Positions 21,701 to 34,251 of a stretch of 64,000 nt of DNA are shown piece by piece; positions within the stretch are counted from its first letter, which is position 1; every line of letters starts with the position of its first letter. The notes under the pieces were generated by a model, which saw only the letters and a program-made list of their open reading frames with translations, was not told the origin of the DNA and ran no database searches. The position numbers and the translations under genes are program-made. Source of the stretch: Coffea arabica (taxonomy: Eukaryota; Streptophyta; Magnoliopsida; Gentianales; Rubiaceae); assembly GCF_036785885.1 (NCBI RefSeq), contig NC_092312.1, positions 17,936,001 through 18,000,000 of the forward strand. The letters run 5' to 3'.

Positions 21701-23224
21701 TGCAGCAGATGACAGAACAGGAACCCTGGATTACATTGAGAGGAAAATTGCCAAGGCTACAAGGATTCCTAAAAGCCATGGAGAGGTAATTGTTTGCAAA
21801 ATTTTTTTCAATATCAAGTGCAATTTTCTTTTTCAAGCAAGCTTACCCAAAAAATGCAAGAGTTTGTCATGCAATTGGTGTCTGTAAATGCAACTTGAGT
21901 ATTCTTTTGATGTATAATGGAGGTCAGGCAGAGCAAGACAATATCCATTCTGAAGAACATGTTTTAAAGAAATAAATGTGATCCGCAATAAAGAATCAAA
22001 AGCATGCCTCTGAGATATCTTGAATAATGCAGCATATAACCATATTGCAGGCATTTAATATTTTGCGCTATGAGGTTGGGCAAAGATACGTTTCTCACTA
22101 TGATGCATTCAACCCAGCTGAATACGGCCCACAAAAAAGCCAAAGGGTATTTCCCATCTACATGAACTGGTTATCTTGCAATTATCTGACAGTGGTATGA
22201 AGTTATTTCATTTTATCATAAAAAGACTTAGCAGCACTGGAGGGACCTAGGATTCGGGATCATTTTCTTTTGAGAGACATGCTATAGTCTGCTGTATTAT
22301 ATCATCATTAAGAAAAGCTTACCGGTCGATAAATCTAGCGGTATAGTGGCCATATTCACTCCAATTGAACGGTTTAAGTGCAGGTGGCCTCATTCTTGTT
22401 GTACTTATCAGACGTTGAGGAGGGTGGAGAAACCATGTTTCCCTATGAGGTAAAGTCGTGAGATCCACCTTTCATCCTAATGCTGTCATAAACCAGAGGC
22501 TCTTTGAATAGCGTGGCGGATTGTTATCTGTTTATCAATATTTGATGCATATGGATTGCCACCGAATGTTTTATGTGCAGAATGGCTTAAACACGAGGAT
22601 GGCTTATGACTACAAAAGCTGCATGGGGTTGAAAATTAAGCCACGTCAAGGAGATGGGCTACTGTTTTATTCACTGTTTCCAAATGGAACTATTGACAAG
22701 GTAGAGTTTCATCTTTCCTTAAAAACCTTCTTTTGTGCCAGGATTTGGTCCAGTGATACCATTGAACTTCTTTTTCTGGGGCACATAGAGATTGAAAATA
22801 TAAAAAGCATGTACATTAGATAAAGATTGAATGCTGTGGTTTGATTTTCATCTCCAGCATTTCTTCAAATTCACCTGCACTAAATAAGACACTGCCATTT
22901 TTAAGCCTTGATTCCAGTACCTTAATTCATAGATTGCCTGTATGACGGATAGAAACTTAAACCTAAATCTATGATACCAAGAAGAACTTGAATCCTTCAC
23001 CATAGTCCATAGATCCATCCATTTGGTTGTCATACTACTGTAGACTTCAGTCTTTCGACTGATCATTTAAATAATAATAATAATAATAATAGGTCTTAGC
23101 ACTCCCCGTTCTGAACTTTTGTTGTGCTATCTTGCAGACATCTCTCCATGGAAGCTGCCCTGTGATCAAAGGGGGAAAATGGGTGGCTACAAAATGGATC
23201 AGGGATCAAGTACTTGACGACTGA
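18794..23224 (+). CDS. Prolyl 4-hydroxylase (2-oxoglutarate/Fe(II) oxygenase), type II membrane protein
   Basis: Eight exons: 18794-18913, 19000-19119, 20329-20486, 21683-21785, 22051-22146, 22384-22449, 22581-22700 and 23138-23224, giving 289 aa. Residues 11-38 form one hydrophobic anchor after a basic N-terminus, so the enzyme is an ER/Golgi type II membrane protein. The catalytic domain has the Fe ligands H183 and D185 (RYVSHYDAF) and H265 ([12 protein letters not shown]), and K272 for the 2-oxoglutarate carboxylate. Also seen: [35 protein letters not shown] and [13 protein letters not shown], all family hallmarks. Plant P4Hs hydroxylate proline in cell-wall extensins and arabinogalactan proteins before O-glycosylation. 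Length and exon pattern fit the plant family. The exon 3 donor (ACCAG|GTCCTT) is weak, but only this splice restores the TRTSSGTF-type join ([16 protein letters not shown]). All key residues are present, so it should be active. Confidence 0.95.
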
Positions 23225-25265
23225 TTCATGCAATTCACAAAAGGACACCGTGATTAACTTCTGTTCCCATAATTCCCCAGAAATTTTAGGAAACGTCTTT
23301 TAGAGACCACCCCTTTCGCTTTTTTTTTTTTTTTTTTTTTTTTGGGGTGGGAAAAACAGGTCATTGAACTTGGATGAGGATACCATATTTGCTTTGTGAA
23401 AAGCTCTAAAAATTATTATTGTTTTTGTCCATCTAACCTTCTTAAACCCCCCCAAAAACGAATCTGGTTTAACGCTGGCCAACAAAAATTAATGTATTTT
23501 AACCAAAAGTAAATAGATTTTTCTTTTTCAGATAAGTGGAGTTGAAGCCAAATTACACTGCTACTAGTTGGGTTAGGTATCTACTATTACATGTTCTACC
23601 ATTGTACCCGAAAGGTTTTCACGAAAAGCTGCCTTTATCAAGTCTGAAGGATCATGGAAGAAGGTCATTCATGAGTGTACAGTTAGATTAAATTTTTGCC
23701 CCAACATTCTCTTATTTTATTTATTTATTTTTGGAAAGAAAAAGAATGTTATCATTTCTCTTGAACCAAAAACAGAAGGACGCTCTTGGGATTTCACACA
23801 CTCGGGCTTGCCGGGTGAACGAACGTCAATCTATGGGTGACGGATCTGCCGTCCCATTTAGGTGCGACTCTGGGCCTGTTTTGGTTTAATTGGATTGACC
23901 AGCCTGCTCGCAATGTGCTTCGCTGACCGAGAAGACCCAGCCCATTCGGGGCTAAATTTACTTCATCCAAATTCAAAAGTAGATTTTGCTTATTCATTTA
24001 GTGTATTTTTTTCATCATAAGACTACATATGATCCCACAATTTTAGACTATAGAGCTAATACAAGAAATTATAACTAATTTATATTAACTAACGCCCACA
24101 CTTCATAGGACTCAATCTGGCATAAAGTAGATTTGTATATTTGATGAGATTTATATTTAATAAGACTTGAATCCGAAACTATACCTCAATTTCCTCCGCG
24201 AGTAGATCAAGACTTTATCAGCCCAAAAGTAGATTTTTTTTTGGGGGGTGAAAATTAGATTTTACGATTAACCCAGATTGGCAATCTTTTTGAGTAGTAA
24301 TCATAAGCAAAACAAGCTGATCCTTCCATCATATTGGAGAACTTGAATGTATCCCATTATAAAAGCCCATGAAGTTAAAAAAAAATAAAATAATTTTGGG
24401 AAGGTTTGATTGTAGAATACATTTAACTGTTGGGGTGGATTCAATTTTAAATTGGATAAATGAAATTGATTTGAGGACACAATTTTGTCAAATTTTGTTA
24501 CTATATTTTTTGCATGTGATTGTCCTAATGTTTATATTTAGCATGTACATCTATTGTTGTTCTCTATACTTGCATACCATATAATTGAGACTGATGATTA
24601 AAGAAGCCCCTTAATTTGTAATACCGCTAAATTAACGAGCGTGTTTGGACAGGAGATTATTTGAAATATTATTTAAAATTATTACTGTAGTACTTTTTAT
24701 GATTTGATGTAATAAGATAACAAGATAATTGAAAAGATAAAAAAATATATTAAAAACTATATTTGTAACGCAAATAAATACTTTAGAACCAAATAATGGA
24801 TTTAGTACCAGCGGTCCTCAGCCCCAGCGAAAATTCAGACTCAGTCATCATAAGAGCGGAACTCATGGGTCAAGACCGTAACGCGACTTCCCCTGTTTTC
24901 CTTTTCAGTGGAGTTGTTGTTTGTTCCTTGCTTTCTACCACCTCAGCTGGGTTGTCCTTTTCTGTCCTCCATAACAGTTACCATAATGTTTGAACTTTGA
25001 ATCTGTATCTAAAGTGCTTTAGTGTTAGTCTTAGAGCTTGTGCTTCCAAAGTTGACTTGACCCAACCACTTGTTCCCCGGCAAGGCAAGGTGGGGCCCAA
25101 CCCATCAGCTGACTGACTGACTTTCTCCAAGTCCCCCCCCCCCTCACCTCCCCCGGCGGACCCCTTCCCCAAAATCCCCACTTATTTCTTTCTTTGTACA
25201 ACATTTTCTCTTTGTATTTTCACCTTTTCTGCTTCTGCTCCACCATCTATCTCCCTCTCTCTTCA
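23225..25265. other. Intergenic stretch between P4H and LRR genes
   Basis: Starts with the P4H 3' flank, which has a 24-base T run (about 23320-23343). It contains a MITE-like piece at 24640-24797 and a short C-rich tract (about 25132-25144). The region just before 25266 is pyrimidine-rich (CTCCCTCTCTCTTCA), as is usual for a plant leader. No other gene is supported. Confidence 0.55.
24640..24797. mobile_element. MITE-like piece with GTGTTTGGA start, right end decayed
   Basis: Starts GTGTTTGGACAGGAGATTAT and holds ATTACTGTAGTACTTTTTAT, words shared with the element at 57052. The expected inverted partner at the right is only AGAACCAAATAAT, so the end is uncertain. Confidence 0.4.
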
Positions 25266-27849
25266 ATGGCTTTTCCTTCTGCCCTTTTCATCTTTGTCCT
25301 TCCCCTTTTCCTCGTCATCTCTCCCACCCTCTCAACCAACTCTGAAGGTGCAAAACTGCCTATCCAAAGCTGGCCCTCGTTATGGGCTTTATTTTTCTCG
25401 AATTATTTGATTTTCATTATGTTCTAAATCTTTCTTTTCAGGGTTTTGGTTCTTAGTTTAGATTGTTATCAATAATTCATATGCTACATAAATTTCCTGA
25501 ACTCTTGATGGATGTGTTTTAAATTTCAGGAAATGCTTTGCATGCTCTGAGAAGCAGACTTTTTGACCCCAAAAATGTTCTGCAGAGCTGGGACCCTACT
25601 CTGGTTAATCCTTGTACTTGGTTTCATGTCACATGTGACTCCAACAACCATGTTGTTCGTTTGTAAGAGATCTTTAATTCCCTGATTAATTTTCTGCAAC
25701 ATCACATCGCTGATCGTGTTCTGCACGTTTCTGATTTGTTTAAGCTACTTCCACAGTTTTATTACTCTGGTTGATTAGTGGTGTGGGTTCTTTGTCTTGG
25801 TTTTATTGCAGGGATTTGGGTAATTCTAACATCTCTGGAAGCTTGGGACGGGAGCTTGGTGAACTCAAGCACCTGCAGTACTTGTATGCTCTTTATTAAC
25901 TTAAGCTCTAAAATTCCTAGTTAATAAGCTATATGGGACTTATGAGTACCTGTCATTTGCATGTGGTATAAAGTGGCTTTCTGTTTTGCATGGTGAATGA
26001 AGTTAAAACGGACCTTTCTGTATCACATTTCTTATGTTGTTCACAATAGCAGCTTAATTTGTTTCTTTTGGACACATTTAAATCATTCGTAACAGCATGA
26101 GATTGGGAGGAAAGGGAGGCAAGAAGAAGGGGAAGTTCTCAACTTTATTGTATGAGAAAATCTTGATTGCTGCTGGCAAAGCCAAATATTGGTTGCGCAT
26201 TCTTTAACGTTCTACTTTATGCTCTCGTGTGACGTGGTGTAAATTTGTGTGTGAATTGCAGGGAATTATATAGGAACAATATAATTGGGAAGATCCCAAA
26301 GGAGTTAGGTAATTTGGAAAGCCTTGTAAGCATGGATCTCTATGGCAACAAGTTTGAGGGAAAAATCCCCAAGTCCTTTGCGAAGTTGAAGTCTTTAAGA
26401 TTTTTGTAAGTATCAATTTCACTAAATAGAGATAAATTTAAAATTCTCAATATTTCTTAGTTATAGGTACATTGTTGATTGAAACATCATATTTCATGTT
26501 ACAGACGACTAAATGACAACAAGCTGACAGGATCAATTCCCAGGGAGCTCACAAAACTATCCAATCTTAAAGTTTTGTAAGTAGTAGACACTAGAGAGTG
26601 CTTTCATTTTACTTGAATCAAGAAAAAGATTCCTTCCGTTCTCCATTCCTGTACGAGTCATGCTATGAACTTTGAATCTGCAGTGATGTTTCTAACAACG
26701 ATCTTTGTGGAACAATTCCGGTTGATGGCCCATTTGGCAGTTTTCCCATGGAAAGGTATTTGTTTCTATTACCACTTCGCTTCTTTCCAAGACACCAGCC
26801 ACAGCAATCTTCTAGCTCTAGTCAAGTTTTTTGTCTTTCCAAGTGTTGCCTAATCTAGTATCTGATACCGTGGCTGTCCACTGTTTGGATGGACATATTT
26901 TTGGTAAGGAAATTAGATAGGCACGCAATATGAGTCTTTAATCGGTCAAAAACCGTCTCAATGAGTTTTTAGAGGAGTTGGCTACTATATTAATTGTGAG
27001 GTGGGAGGTCAAGGGTTAAAACTTTGCCTCCCATCAATGTGTCTCAATATGAGGTTTGTTCTAAATCCATACGGGTGTGTGGTGCATTCGTCTGGTCTGA
27101 TGGTGGTTTAGTTCCCGTCAGATTCCTCCAACTCAGTTGGGCCTTCTCATAGAGTAGATTCCTCCCCCTCCCCCCCACCCCGCTAGGAGTAGGAGTAGGC
27201 TAAACATGTGTCGTTACGAAAAAAAAAAATCGGTCAAAAACCATTCATTTCTTTTTCCTTCCATTGAACCCAAGCTATGTAGAGTCGGGACCAAATTCAA
27301 GTTCAGTGTTTGAAATCATTCTCAGTGCTGTGTGCAATAATAAACGATCCACCTCCTTGTGGTGGGCTGATAATTTTCTTTAAATATCCTTGAAGATTTT
27401 GAAGAAACTCAAGCTAGTTATCTTGATTTAGATTACCCATCACCTTGAGATGTTATAGAAGATTCAGTTGGAAAGAAAACCTTTAAATCCTTCTCTTGCC
27501 CCTTAACTGTTCATAGAACTTCCTATACCAGTACAGATTTATTTCCTTCGTCTTGGAAAGTGTGGACAAACTTACTTTTGTTAATCATCTTTTACCTCAC
27601 ATGCATACATCAAATCGCTACAGTGCATTTTTTTATAAAAATTTCAAAAAATAGCAATCCAAACAAATGTTAATTGGGATTTTATCTAAAAATAGCAATA
27701 CATAATGTTCACTAGCTTATTCCTGGATTATGCATAGAAGCATGATATGCAAGGTTGTCATCCTGATGCTTTCGATTTTCAGTTATGCAAACAACAAGCT
27801 GAAAGGACCTGAGCTGAAAGGATTGGTGCCGTATGACTTTGGATGCTGA
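25266..27849 (+). CDS. Secreted LRR protein, SERK/LRR1-like without kinase
   Basis: Seven exons: 25266-25347, 25530-25662, 25812-25883, 26262-26405, 26505-26576, 26684-26755 and 27783-27849, giving 213 aa. A signal peptide covers about residues 1-24. An LRR N-terminal cap follows with W48 and the pair C56/C63 ([10 protein letters not shown]), then about five 24-residue plant LRRs ([39 protein letters not shown]), with one repeat per 72-base exon and two in the 144-base exon. It ends [11 protein letters not shown] with no transmembrane segment or kinase. This matches the short LRR1-type proteins (about 215-220 aa) related to the ectodomain of SERK co-receptors; pepper and Arabidopsis relatives are linked to defence and hypersensitive response. 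It probably acts in the apoplast or at the plasma membrane. All splices are phase 2 from exon 2 onward, as in SERK genes. A SINE lies in the last intron. Confidence 0.93.
26955..27228 (+). mobile_element. tRNA-derived SINE in the last intron of the LRR gene
   Basis: A 14 bp perfect target duplication, ATCGGTCAAAAACC, flanks it at 26941-26954 and 27229-27242. Near the 5' end are A-box-like GTTGGCTACTATATTAATTG and B-box-like GGTCAAGGGTTAAAACTTTG; the body contains GGGTGTGTGGTGCATTCGTC and the tail is TAGGAGTAGGAGTAGG then an A run at 27219-27228. It is full length and in the same orientation as the host gene. The element at 51411-51576 is a shorter member of the same family. Confidence 0.9.
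27610..27676. mobile_element. Right-end remnant of a TGTTTGGAT MITE
   Basis: CAAATCGCTACAGTGCATTT and AATAGCAATCCAAACAAATG match the right half of elements such as 52181-52320 (CAAATCGCTACAGTAATTTT). The left half is not recognised. It lies in the last intron of the LRR gene. Confidence 0.45.
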
Positions 27850-30466
27850 AAAAAGACTTATGCTTGATTAGCTTCAAATGCTGAAGATCAACAAATTACA
27901 GGAACCCCTTAAAACGTATCTTTGGATTGTGTACTGTAGCAGTGAAAAAAGTAAGTATTGTAGAACAGCGCAAGTTTCAAGAGGTATTAACAGGTTTAAT
28001 AAAGCTAGAAGTGAAACAAGAAGTTGTAATCTCACCTGGCAGATCCTGCTGATCTGAAGATGGAATAGAGGTTGCTTTCAGTGTATTGGTATTTGGCATG
28101 CCTTGTGTGATAATAAAATTGTGGTATACATGCCTTTACATCCTTATATTGCCTGTCTGGGCTTGAGAATGGAGTTAGTAAAGACTAGATTTGTTGTTTA
28201 TTCCTTATCTAGACAGCTGCATATTGCTAATCAAGCCATTAAAGGAGTTAATTAACAAGACGTGTTAATGAGCTCTACTTTTGGATTTGCAAGCATAGTT
28301 GTTTGAATTGCAAATTTTTGGAGTTCTATTTATTATAGCAATGTGATTTATGTAAGATTAAAAAAAAATAGAGAAATGTATAAGAGAATATTTCAAACAT
28401 TTTTTTTTTTGCTAAAAATGGCAATCTAAACCGTCTTTGTGAATCATCTTGTGCTACTTGAATTTAATTGGCAATTTTATTGATATCATAGATATTAAAT
28501 TCGGCTTGAAATTCGATCCAGTGAGGCGATCGATTCATCGGATCATTGGTTTAATTGCAATTTGGACGGTTCAACAGCGTGTTGTACAATAGTTATATTA
28601 TATAACATAATAATATATATTTAAATTATAAAAATAATAAAATTTTTACGTTGACAATCAGCCAACAATTCAATCCGAAGGCCTTTATTCAATTACCAGT
28701 TGAACTCTCAAGACATTAATTGCTTAACCGATTTAATTAACGATCCAATTCAATCTGGTTCATCGAATCGGTCAGTTCAACCGTCAGACTGGACCGACTT
28801 TCTAAAGCTATGATTGTTATTGTAACCGAAACTTCTTTTAGCGCATTTTGCTGCATCTTTCATTGGTTTTATCTTCTTCATTCTGCTGCTTTTTCTTCCC
28901 TGGTTTAACTTGGCGCTCATAAGATTTTGATGATTATTCATGCCAATGAAATTGCCAGTAAACCACTGGTTATATGGGAGAAGCGAACGTGGAAATTTTG
29001 AAAACTTAAAAAAAATAGTTAACAATTGATAAACCAACGGAATTAATGGATAATCAGCGGATATGCTGTCGGCTGTTGGTCAAACTTCAGATTTGGTATA
29101 AGCAAAAGCGTTAACAGAAAATGACCAAAAGTTTTGAGCAAGCAACGGGGGAGACGTGTTAGTCGAGGGATGGTAGAGGCGTAGTCGTGTCGAAGCTCAA
29201 AAACGCTGACTCACCGGTGGAGTGCACCCACAATGGTTCTCTTGTCCTGGACGCCAGTGTACTTTTATTAGTAGTAAATAGTAGTGTAATACGGGGCCGC
29301 ACAAAACTAAAAGATTCGAAATTGATTTTGTGTTCAACTCCAATGCACTCGCCGCATTATAGTGAACGCGTACTCGCTGCTTCCGCCGGTTGAATGAAAG
29401 CAGCTTGTTCTTTTGTACCTTTTCTTTTTGGGTACTTTTTCATCTCTATTTCTAGACTTGCAAATACCAAATCATGAAAAAGAACAAGCCATGTCGTAAC
29501 AAATGAACATAGATTAACTTGAGTTTGTGGAACAAGCTCCTCCAAATCAAAGTTACATAAACATTACTTCTTTATTTATAAATGGTTGTAATTTTAGTTG
29601 TTTGGCAGTGACTAAATTTATTTTGAGACTATTCACATTTATATAAATTTATAAATTTATTACATGCCTTGTAGTTGTAAACGTGCTTTTATGCAAAATA
29701 ACGAGCATGTGCGGTAGACAAAGTGCATATTAGTGGTGAGCAAGAAAATAAAAAAGAATATTCGTAGTCCAATCATAATCAATCAATTATATTCGTTGGT
29801 TGAACAATAATATTTATAGTTGAATATTTTTCTGATTTTGCACTATTTTATTGAAATTTTAATTAGTGTACCATTTAACGCATTTTTTTCCCAAAAATAC
29901 ATGTACTTTTCTGTGGTTAACCTTTCGTGCAGTATTATTATTTTTTCATAAAATTACACGCTTTTTCACTTTACATCTCTTAAAGAACAAACATCTAATT
30001 TCTAATTTTTTAGTTAAAACAAGCCTTTATCTTATTAATATACTTTAGTTAGTATTGTTGGAAATTTTCAACATGATTTTTCATTGCATTTTTTCTTGTG
30101 AAATCGAATGGTTCTTAGCATCCTGAAGCACAAGAGAAGTTCTATCATGTGACCTTTGAAAAAAAAAAAAAAACACTTGCAAAGTAACAAATTCACCGGT
30201 GAGCGTAGATTTTGAATTACTTTTCTAGATTCTGAAGAAACAAAAAGGCGAGTGTAATCAACATATATGCTCGAGAGTAAACTCGTCAAAACTCCAAAGA
30301 ACCAACCACATCATTAAAAAGTCACCAAATTCACATCAAACTTCCTATGAACTCCCCTCTCGCTCGTACGTACGAAACCTCCTTAAAGTAGGCTCTAGTC
30401 GTCTTCTTCCACACTCAAAACCCCAAACACAATCGAGGTTTAGGTTTTTATGCGTTTGACAACAAG
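27850..30466. other. Intergenic stretch between LRR and Mpv17-like genes
   Basis: LRR gene 3' flank, a MITE-like right end near 28385-28436 (CAATCTAAACC), an inverted-repeat-rich piece at 28516-28796, AT-rich DNA, and the Mpv17-like gene promoter. Short frames such as 28777-29037 (minus) or 29187-29393 (plus) show no family features. Confidence 0.55.
28516..28796. repeat. Inverted-repeat element, decayed
   Basis: Left ATTCATCGGATCATTGGTTT and GGACGGTTCAAC pair loosely, in inverse order, with right TGGTTCATCGAATCGGTCAG and TTGAACTC or GTTCAACCG words. This is the style of plant MITEs rich in GGTTCAACCG; ends are approximate and no target duplication was found. Confidence 0.35.
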
Positions 30467-33410
30467 ATGAGAGCAGACTTCATTAGACATGGGTTCAAGT
30501 CCCACACTGCAAAATCAGTGTGCAACATATGGAGGACGAAGTACTACTCTGTCTCGCACTCCGCCACCAAACCATCAGAGCACTACCATCAAATTCAACA
30601 CTCTAAACCTTATTCCCGTTTCAGCCATAAGGCCAAAGAACTCGGGCTCCCAGCTCCAGCCATAGTTTCTTCGGCGTTGTCCACCTCTACGACGTCGTCT
30701 AAATTCGGGCTTGTGAGTTGGTACTTGGGCATGGTCAAGTCTCGACCTATTATTACCAAGAGCATTACCTGTGCATTTATTTATACTGCTGCTGATTTAT
30801 CGTCTCAGGTAATTTTAGATTCACACCCGGAAAAATGTCAAGCTCGTTTATTTCTTGAAAAAGTTGATTTCTTGATCATTATTTTTGGGATAGCAACCTT
30901 TTTTTTTCCCCTGAGCGGTTGCATGGTTGCCGAAGGTTGCTATGCTCTCTCGCTCACTTTTTCTTTGTTTTGTTGGTTGTGACATTAATGGCTGATTTAG
31001 TAGTGGGGTCTTTTTCCTTTTTGCTGTTATTGGGTTGTTTAATTGTCTCGTAAGCTAGTCTGATGCTTGTTGAATTATGAACTTGTGCATGGTTTACTTA
31101 GTAGTAAATAAAACTGTTTTTCCTTGTGAAGTAAGTAGCTTGATGTCGGGTGTGTTGCCGGGCATTTCATTGAATGCCCATCACCTGTCGATCTGGAAGC
31201 TTTGTTCCGTGATCACAGTTATAAGTGTTAACTAATTGGAGGTTCTTTGATGTTTCTACTTTGTTTACCCAAAATTGTCAGAGTTGATGGCTATGAAAGT
31301 TCGGTTAATTTGTAAAATTGTGTTCCAAGATTGCAACTTTTGAGTTCTCTGTATCTACTGCTTTTGTAGTTATTTTTGCTCAACATTGCTTCTGTTCATT
31401 TATTCTGCTTCAGTTGGTCTAAGTAGGCACGACCCAAAGTACGTGTTTTCTGTAATTTATAAGCTTCATAGCCATCAACTCTGAACTTGTCATGTCATTG
31501 GCTAAGTTTTACACGATTATTCTTGGAATCTCTTTGTTTGTTCTTCTTCTTATTGTCATAGACATTTTTTGCCAGACAATTGTACGGCAATCGTCAGAGC
31601 CATATGATTTGGTAAGGACATTGCGAATGGCTGGATATGGGATGATAATTTTAGGTCCTTCATTACATTTCTGGTTCAACTTTGTCTCAAGGGTCCTCCC
31701 AAAGCGTGATCTCATCACAACACTGCAAAAGATTATTTTGGGACAGGCTGTCTTTGGACCTACCATGACGGTTATTTTCTTCTCTGTAAATGCTGCATTA
31801 CAAGGTCCCATATGTTTCTAGTTCTATATCTATTTTTCTTTTCATTTTGTTTTCCCTATATGATAATGTACCCTTAGTTTTGAAGTGTGATCATAACAGT
31901 ATTGTTTCTTGCCCTCTGCATTGTCATGTACATTCAATGCGTTCATGTGTCAATTACAAAGTGCAACCTATTAGGAGTGGTCTTTGGTAGGAAGTGCTAC
32001 TTTATAGATGCGAGTCCAAATACTCATATATAATTTGGATAATCACTTTAGATAACTTATAGGCCAATTTGTACACGAGAGTAAGCATATTCTGAGACTT
32101 TGTATGCTTTTTTATATTTTCTGATTAGTTCTTATGATGAAATTGATTTACAGCTAAGAGAAACTACTTAGACTTCTAAGTAAGGTTTGCCCCAAAATTT
32201 TGATCATCCTCTGTTTCATGTTATCACACAATTATATGTTCTTGTAAAAGAAAATAATATTCAGGAAGGGCCTACTGTTTATACTTGATAATCACCTAAT
32301 AGATATAAACCATGCTTATTTTGAAAAACTGTCAACTCAGTTGACAGAGTGGATACGTATGACAGAGTAGGCTGCACTATTTTCCTCTCCTTTATGCTCT
32401 GGAGCTGCATATTCTTCAGCTATTAGGTTGATGTAAAAACTTTTAGGCTCATGCATGTTCTATAGGTTTAGTAAATGATATAATTGAGCAGAAGAGTTGA
32501 AAGTGGATGTTCCATACTTGTTAATTTGTTGAATTGCTTGTTCTTCTAAAGTTCAAGCTGCTTGAGAAAGAGTAATACCCCAACATTTCTTACACCTTAA
32601 GATGTGGTGATAATAGTTGAATTTCAGATCCTGGAATGCTTTGAAATCATGTCAAAAATTTTGAAGAATGTTGACCATCCAAAAGTTGGTGATCGGTGTA
32701 GCAGTTGTGAAAGCACATGCAACTATCTTCTTAACACCTGCATGCATTTGATGTTATACGTGTATCTAATCCATGATGTCAATGTGGTATTTGATTATTG
32801 AAGGCACTCTTAATGCTTATTACAGTTTCTGAGCAAGCTGGTATCTTTTGCAATCGCATCACAAGTCATTAGAGCTGACTTCTCTTGTGGTTGCTTTATA
32901 GGTGAAAGTGGTCCAGAGATTGTTGCTCGATTGAAGCGTGACTTGGTCCCTACCATGATCAGTGGTGTTATGTATTGGCCTGTTTGTGATTTTGTGACAT
33001 TCAAGTTCATTCCTGTTCATTTACAGGTCAGCATCCTGTGTATATTTATGAGATTTATGTCTGAATGTATTATTGTTTTATTATCTACTAGGGTTTGTGC
33101 TTCTGATCAAGTGTTCTGTTGTCTTTTGGACAGACATTAGTGCGTTGATTAGGATTGATATTTGATGTTGAAACACCTTTTCCCTTTTCTCCTTTTTCTT
33201 TTCCACTCCAGCTTTGCTCCTTTTCTTTTACTTCAGGTGCTTGAAGAAATCCAAACTGTTGTGGCATTTATCTTTTACTTGCAAGCTACTAACAGATATT
33301 ATCTTGTGTGTTTTCCATGATGACAGCCACTGGTAAGCAATGGTTTTTCATTCTTGTGGAATATTTACTTGACATACATGGCTAGTCAAGAAAAAGTAGG
33401 CACAGCTTGA
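30467..33410 (+). CDS. Mpv17/PMP22 family organellar membrane protein
   Basis: Four exons, 30467-30808, 31576-31804, 32902-33026 and 33327-33410, join in frame to 259 aa. The N-terminal ~85 residues are basic, Ser/Thr-rich and not conserved-looking (MRADFIRHGFKSHTAKSVCN), like a mitochondrial presequence. Four to five membrane segments follow: LGMVKSRPIITKSITCAF, RMAGYGMIILGPSLHFWFNF, KIILGQAVFGPTMTVIFFSV, MISGVMYWPVCDFVTFKFIP and FSFLWNIYLTYMAS. The WP-x-C-D-F...F-IPVHLQPLVSN...FLWNIYLTYMAS block is the Mpv17/PXMP2 signature. Family members sit in the inner mitochondrial or peroxisomal membrane and are thought to form small pores or affect metabolite balance and redox state; the plant substrate is not known. 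An alternative reading through intron 1 would stop early, so the spliced form is preferred. The long second and third introns hold nothing recognisable. Confidence 0.92.
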
Positions 33411-34251
33411 TTGCAACTTTTCTGCTGGCCGAGACCCCCATGATACTTATTTTGGGCTGGCGAATCTTTGGTTGATACTGGCAGTCGAGGTGAGATTATT
33501 CAAGGAGAATGACAATCAAGTGCGACTTCAAATGGTTTCTTGATGTCCAGAAAACTTTAACCAGGAGGATTATGTAGGATAATTTTTTTTTCAAATGAGC
33601 AACAACCATTTTTTATTGATGATTTGACAAAGTTGGGATGCTTAGGTTTTGTGTCATCATATAGGCACCAATTTTTGTGCCCCTGTAGCCAGAAATTTCT
33701 CTTGCTTCTATTGTGCACTTGTAGACGCTCATAGTAGCGAAAGTTTTTGTCACAGTCGTGGCTTGGATACTTGTAGACGGATGTAATTCAGCACAAAATA
33801 CTCTATTCCTAATTTGATCCTTCAGTCCCACAAGTTGATTCTACGAGGATACTAACATTCATCCCAGCCGGAAGGATATCTGCAACACATAACTTGTAGT
33901 AAATGGTGAACGTGTGTGTCCTTGTTGTGACAGAAACAATACCCACAAGATACGTCCTGTTCTTAGACTAGTACAGCTCTCTCCCTCTCATAGTGAATGT
34001 CATCTTAGCATGGACCCGAAAACCAATTTCTTAGTGCTGATTCCATGTAATGTTTCCATGGAAGCTGTGATTCACTTGACACCAAGACTGTTCCTGAACA
34101 TTCCTGCATTTCCAGCCAGCCAAATGGGATACTCTGGTTTATTTTGAGTAGTTTCCACCCAAAAGTGCTGACGACAGTCTTCATGCAATTGCTGTTTGCT
34201 TTATTGCTAGAACGAAGCGCTATTCCACTCCTGAAACTTCAGAACTATTAT
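33411..34251. other. 3' flank of the Mpv17-like gene
   Basis: Mixed-composition DNA with short frames on both strands (for example 33613-33831 minus and 33914-34147 plus) that I do not recognise. Nothing else is supported. Confidence 0.5.

Noticed and set aside
33613-33831. Minus-strand 72-codon frame after the Mpv17-like gene
   Set aside because: Looks protein-like at first sight but has no flanking exons, no motif and a poor start context.
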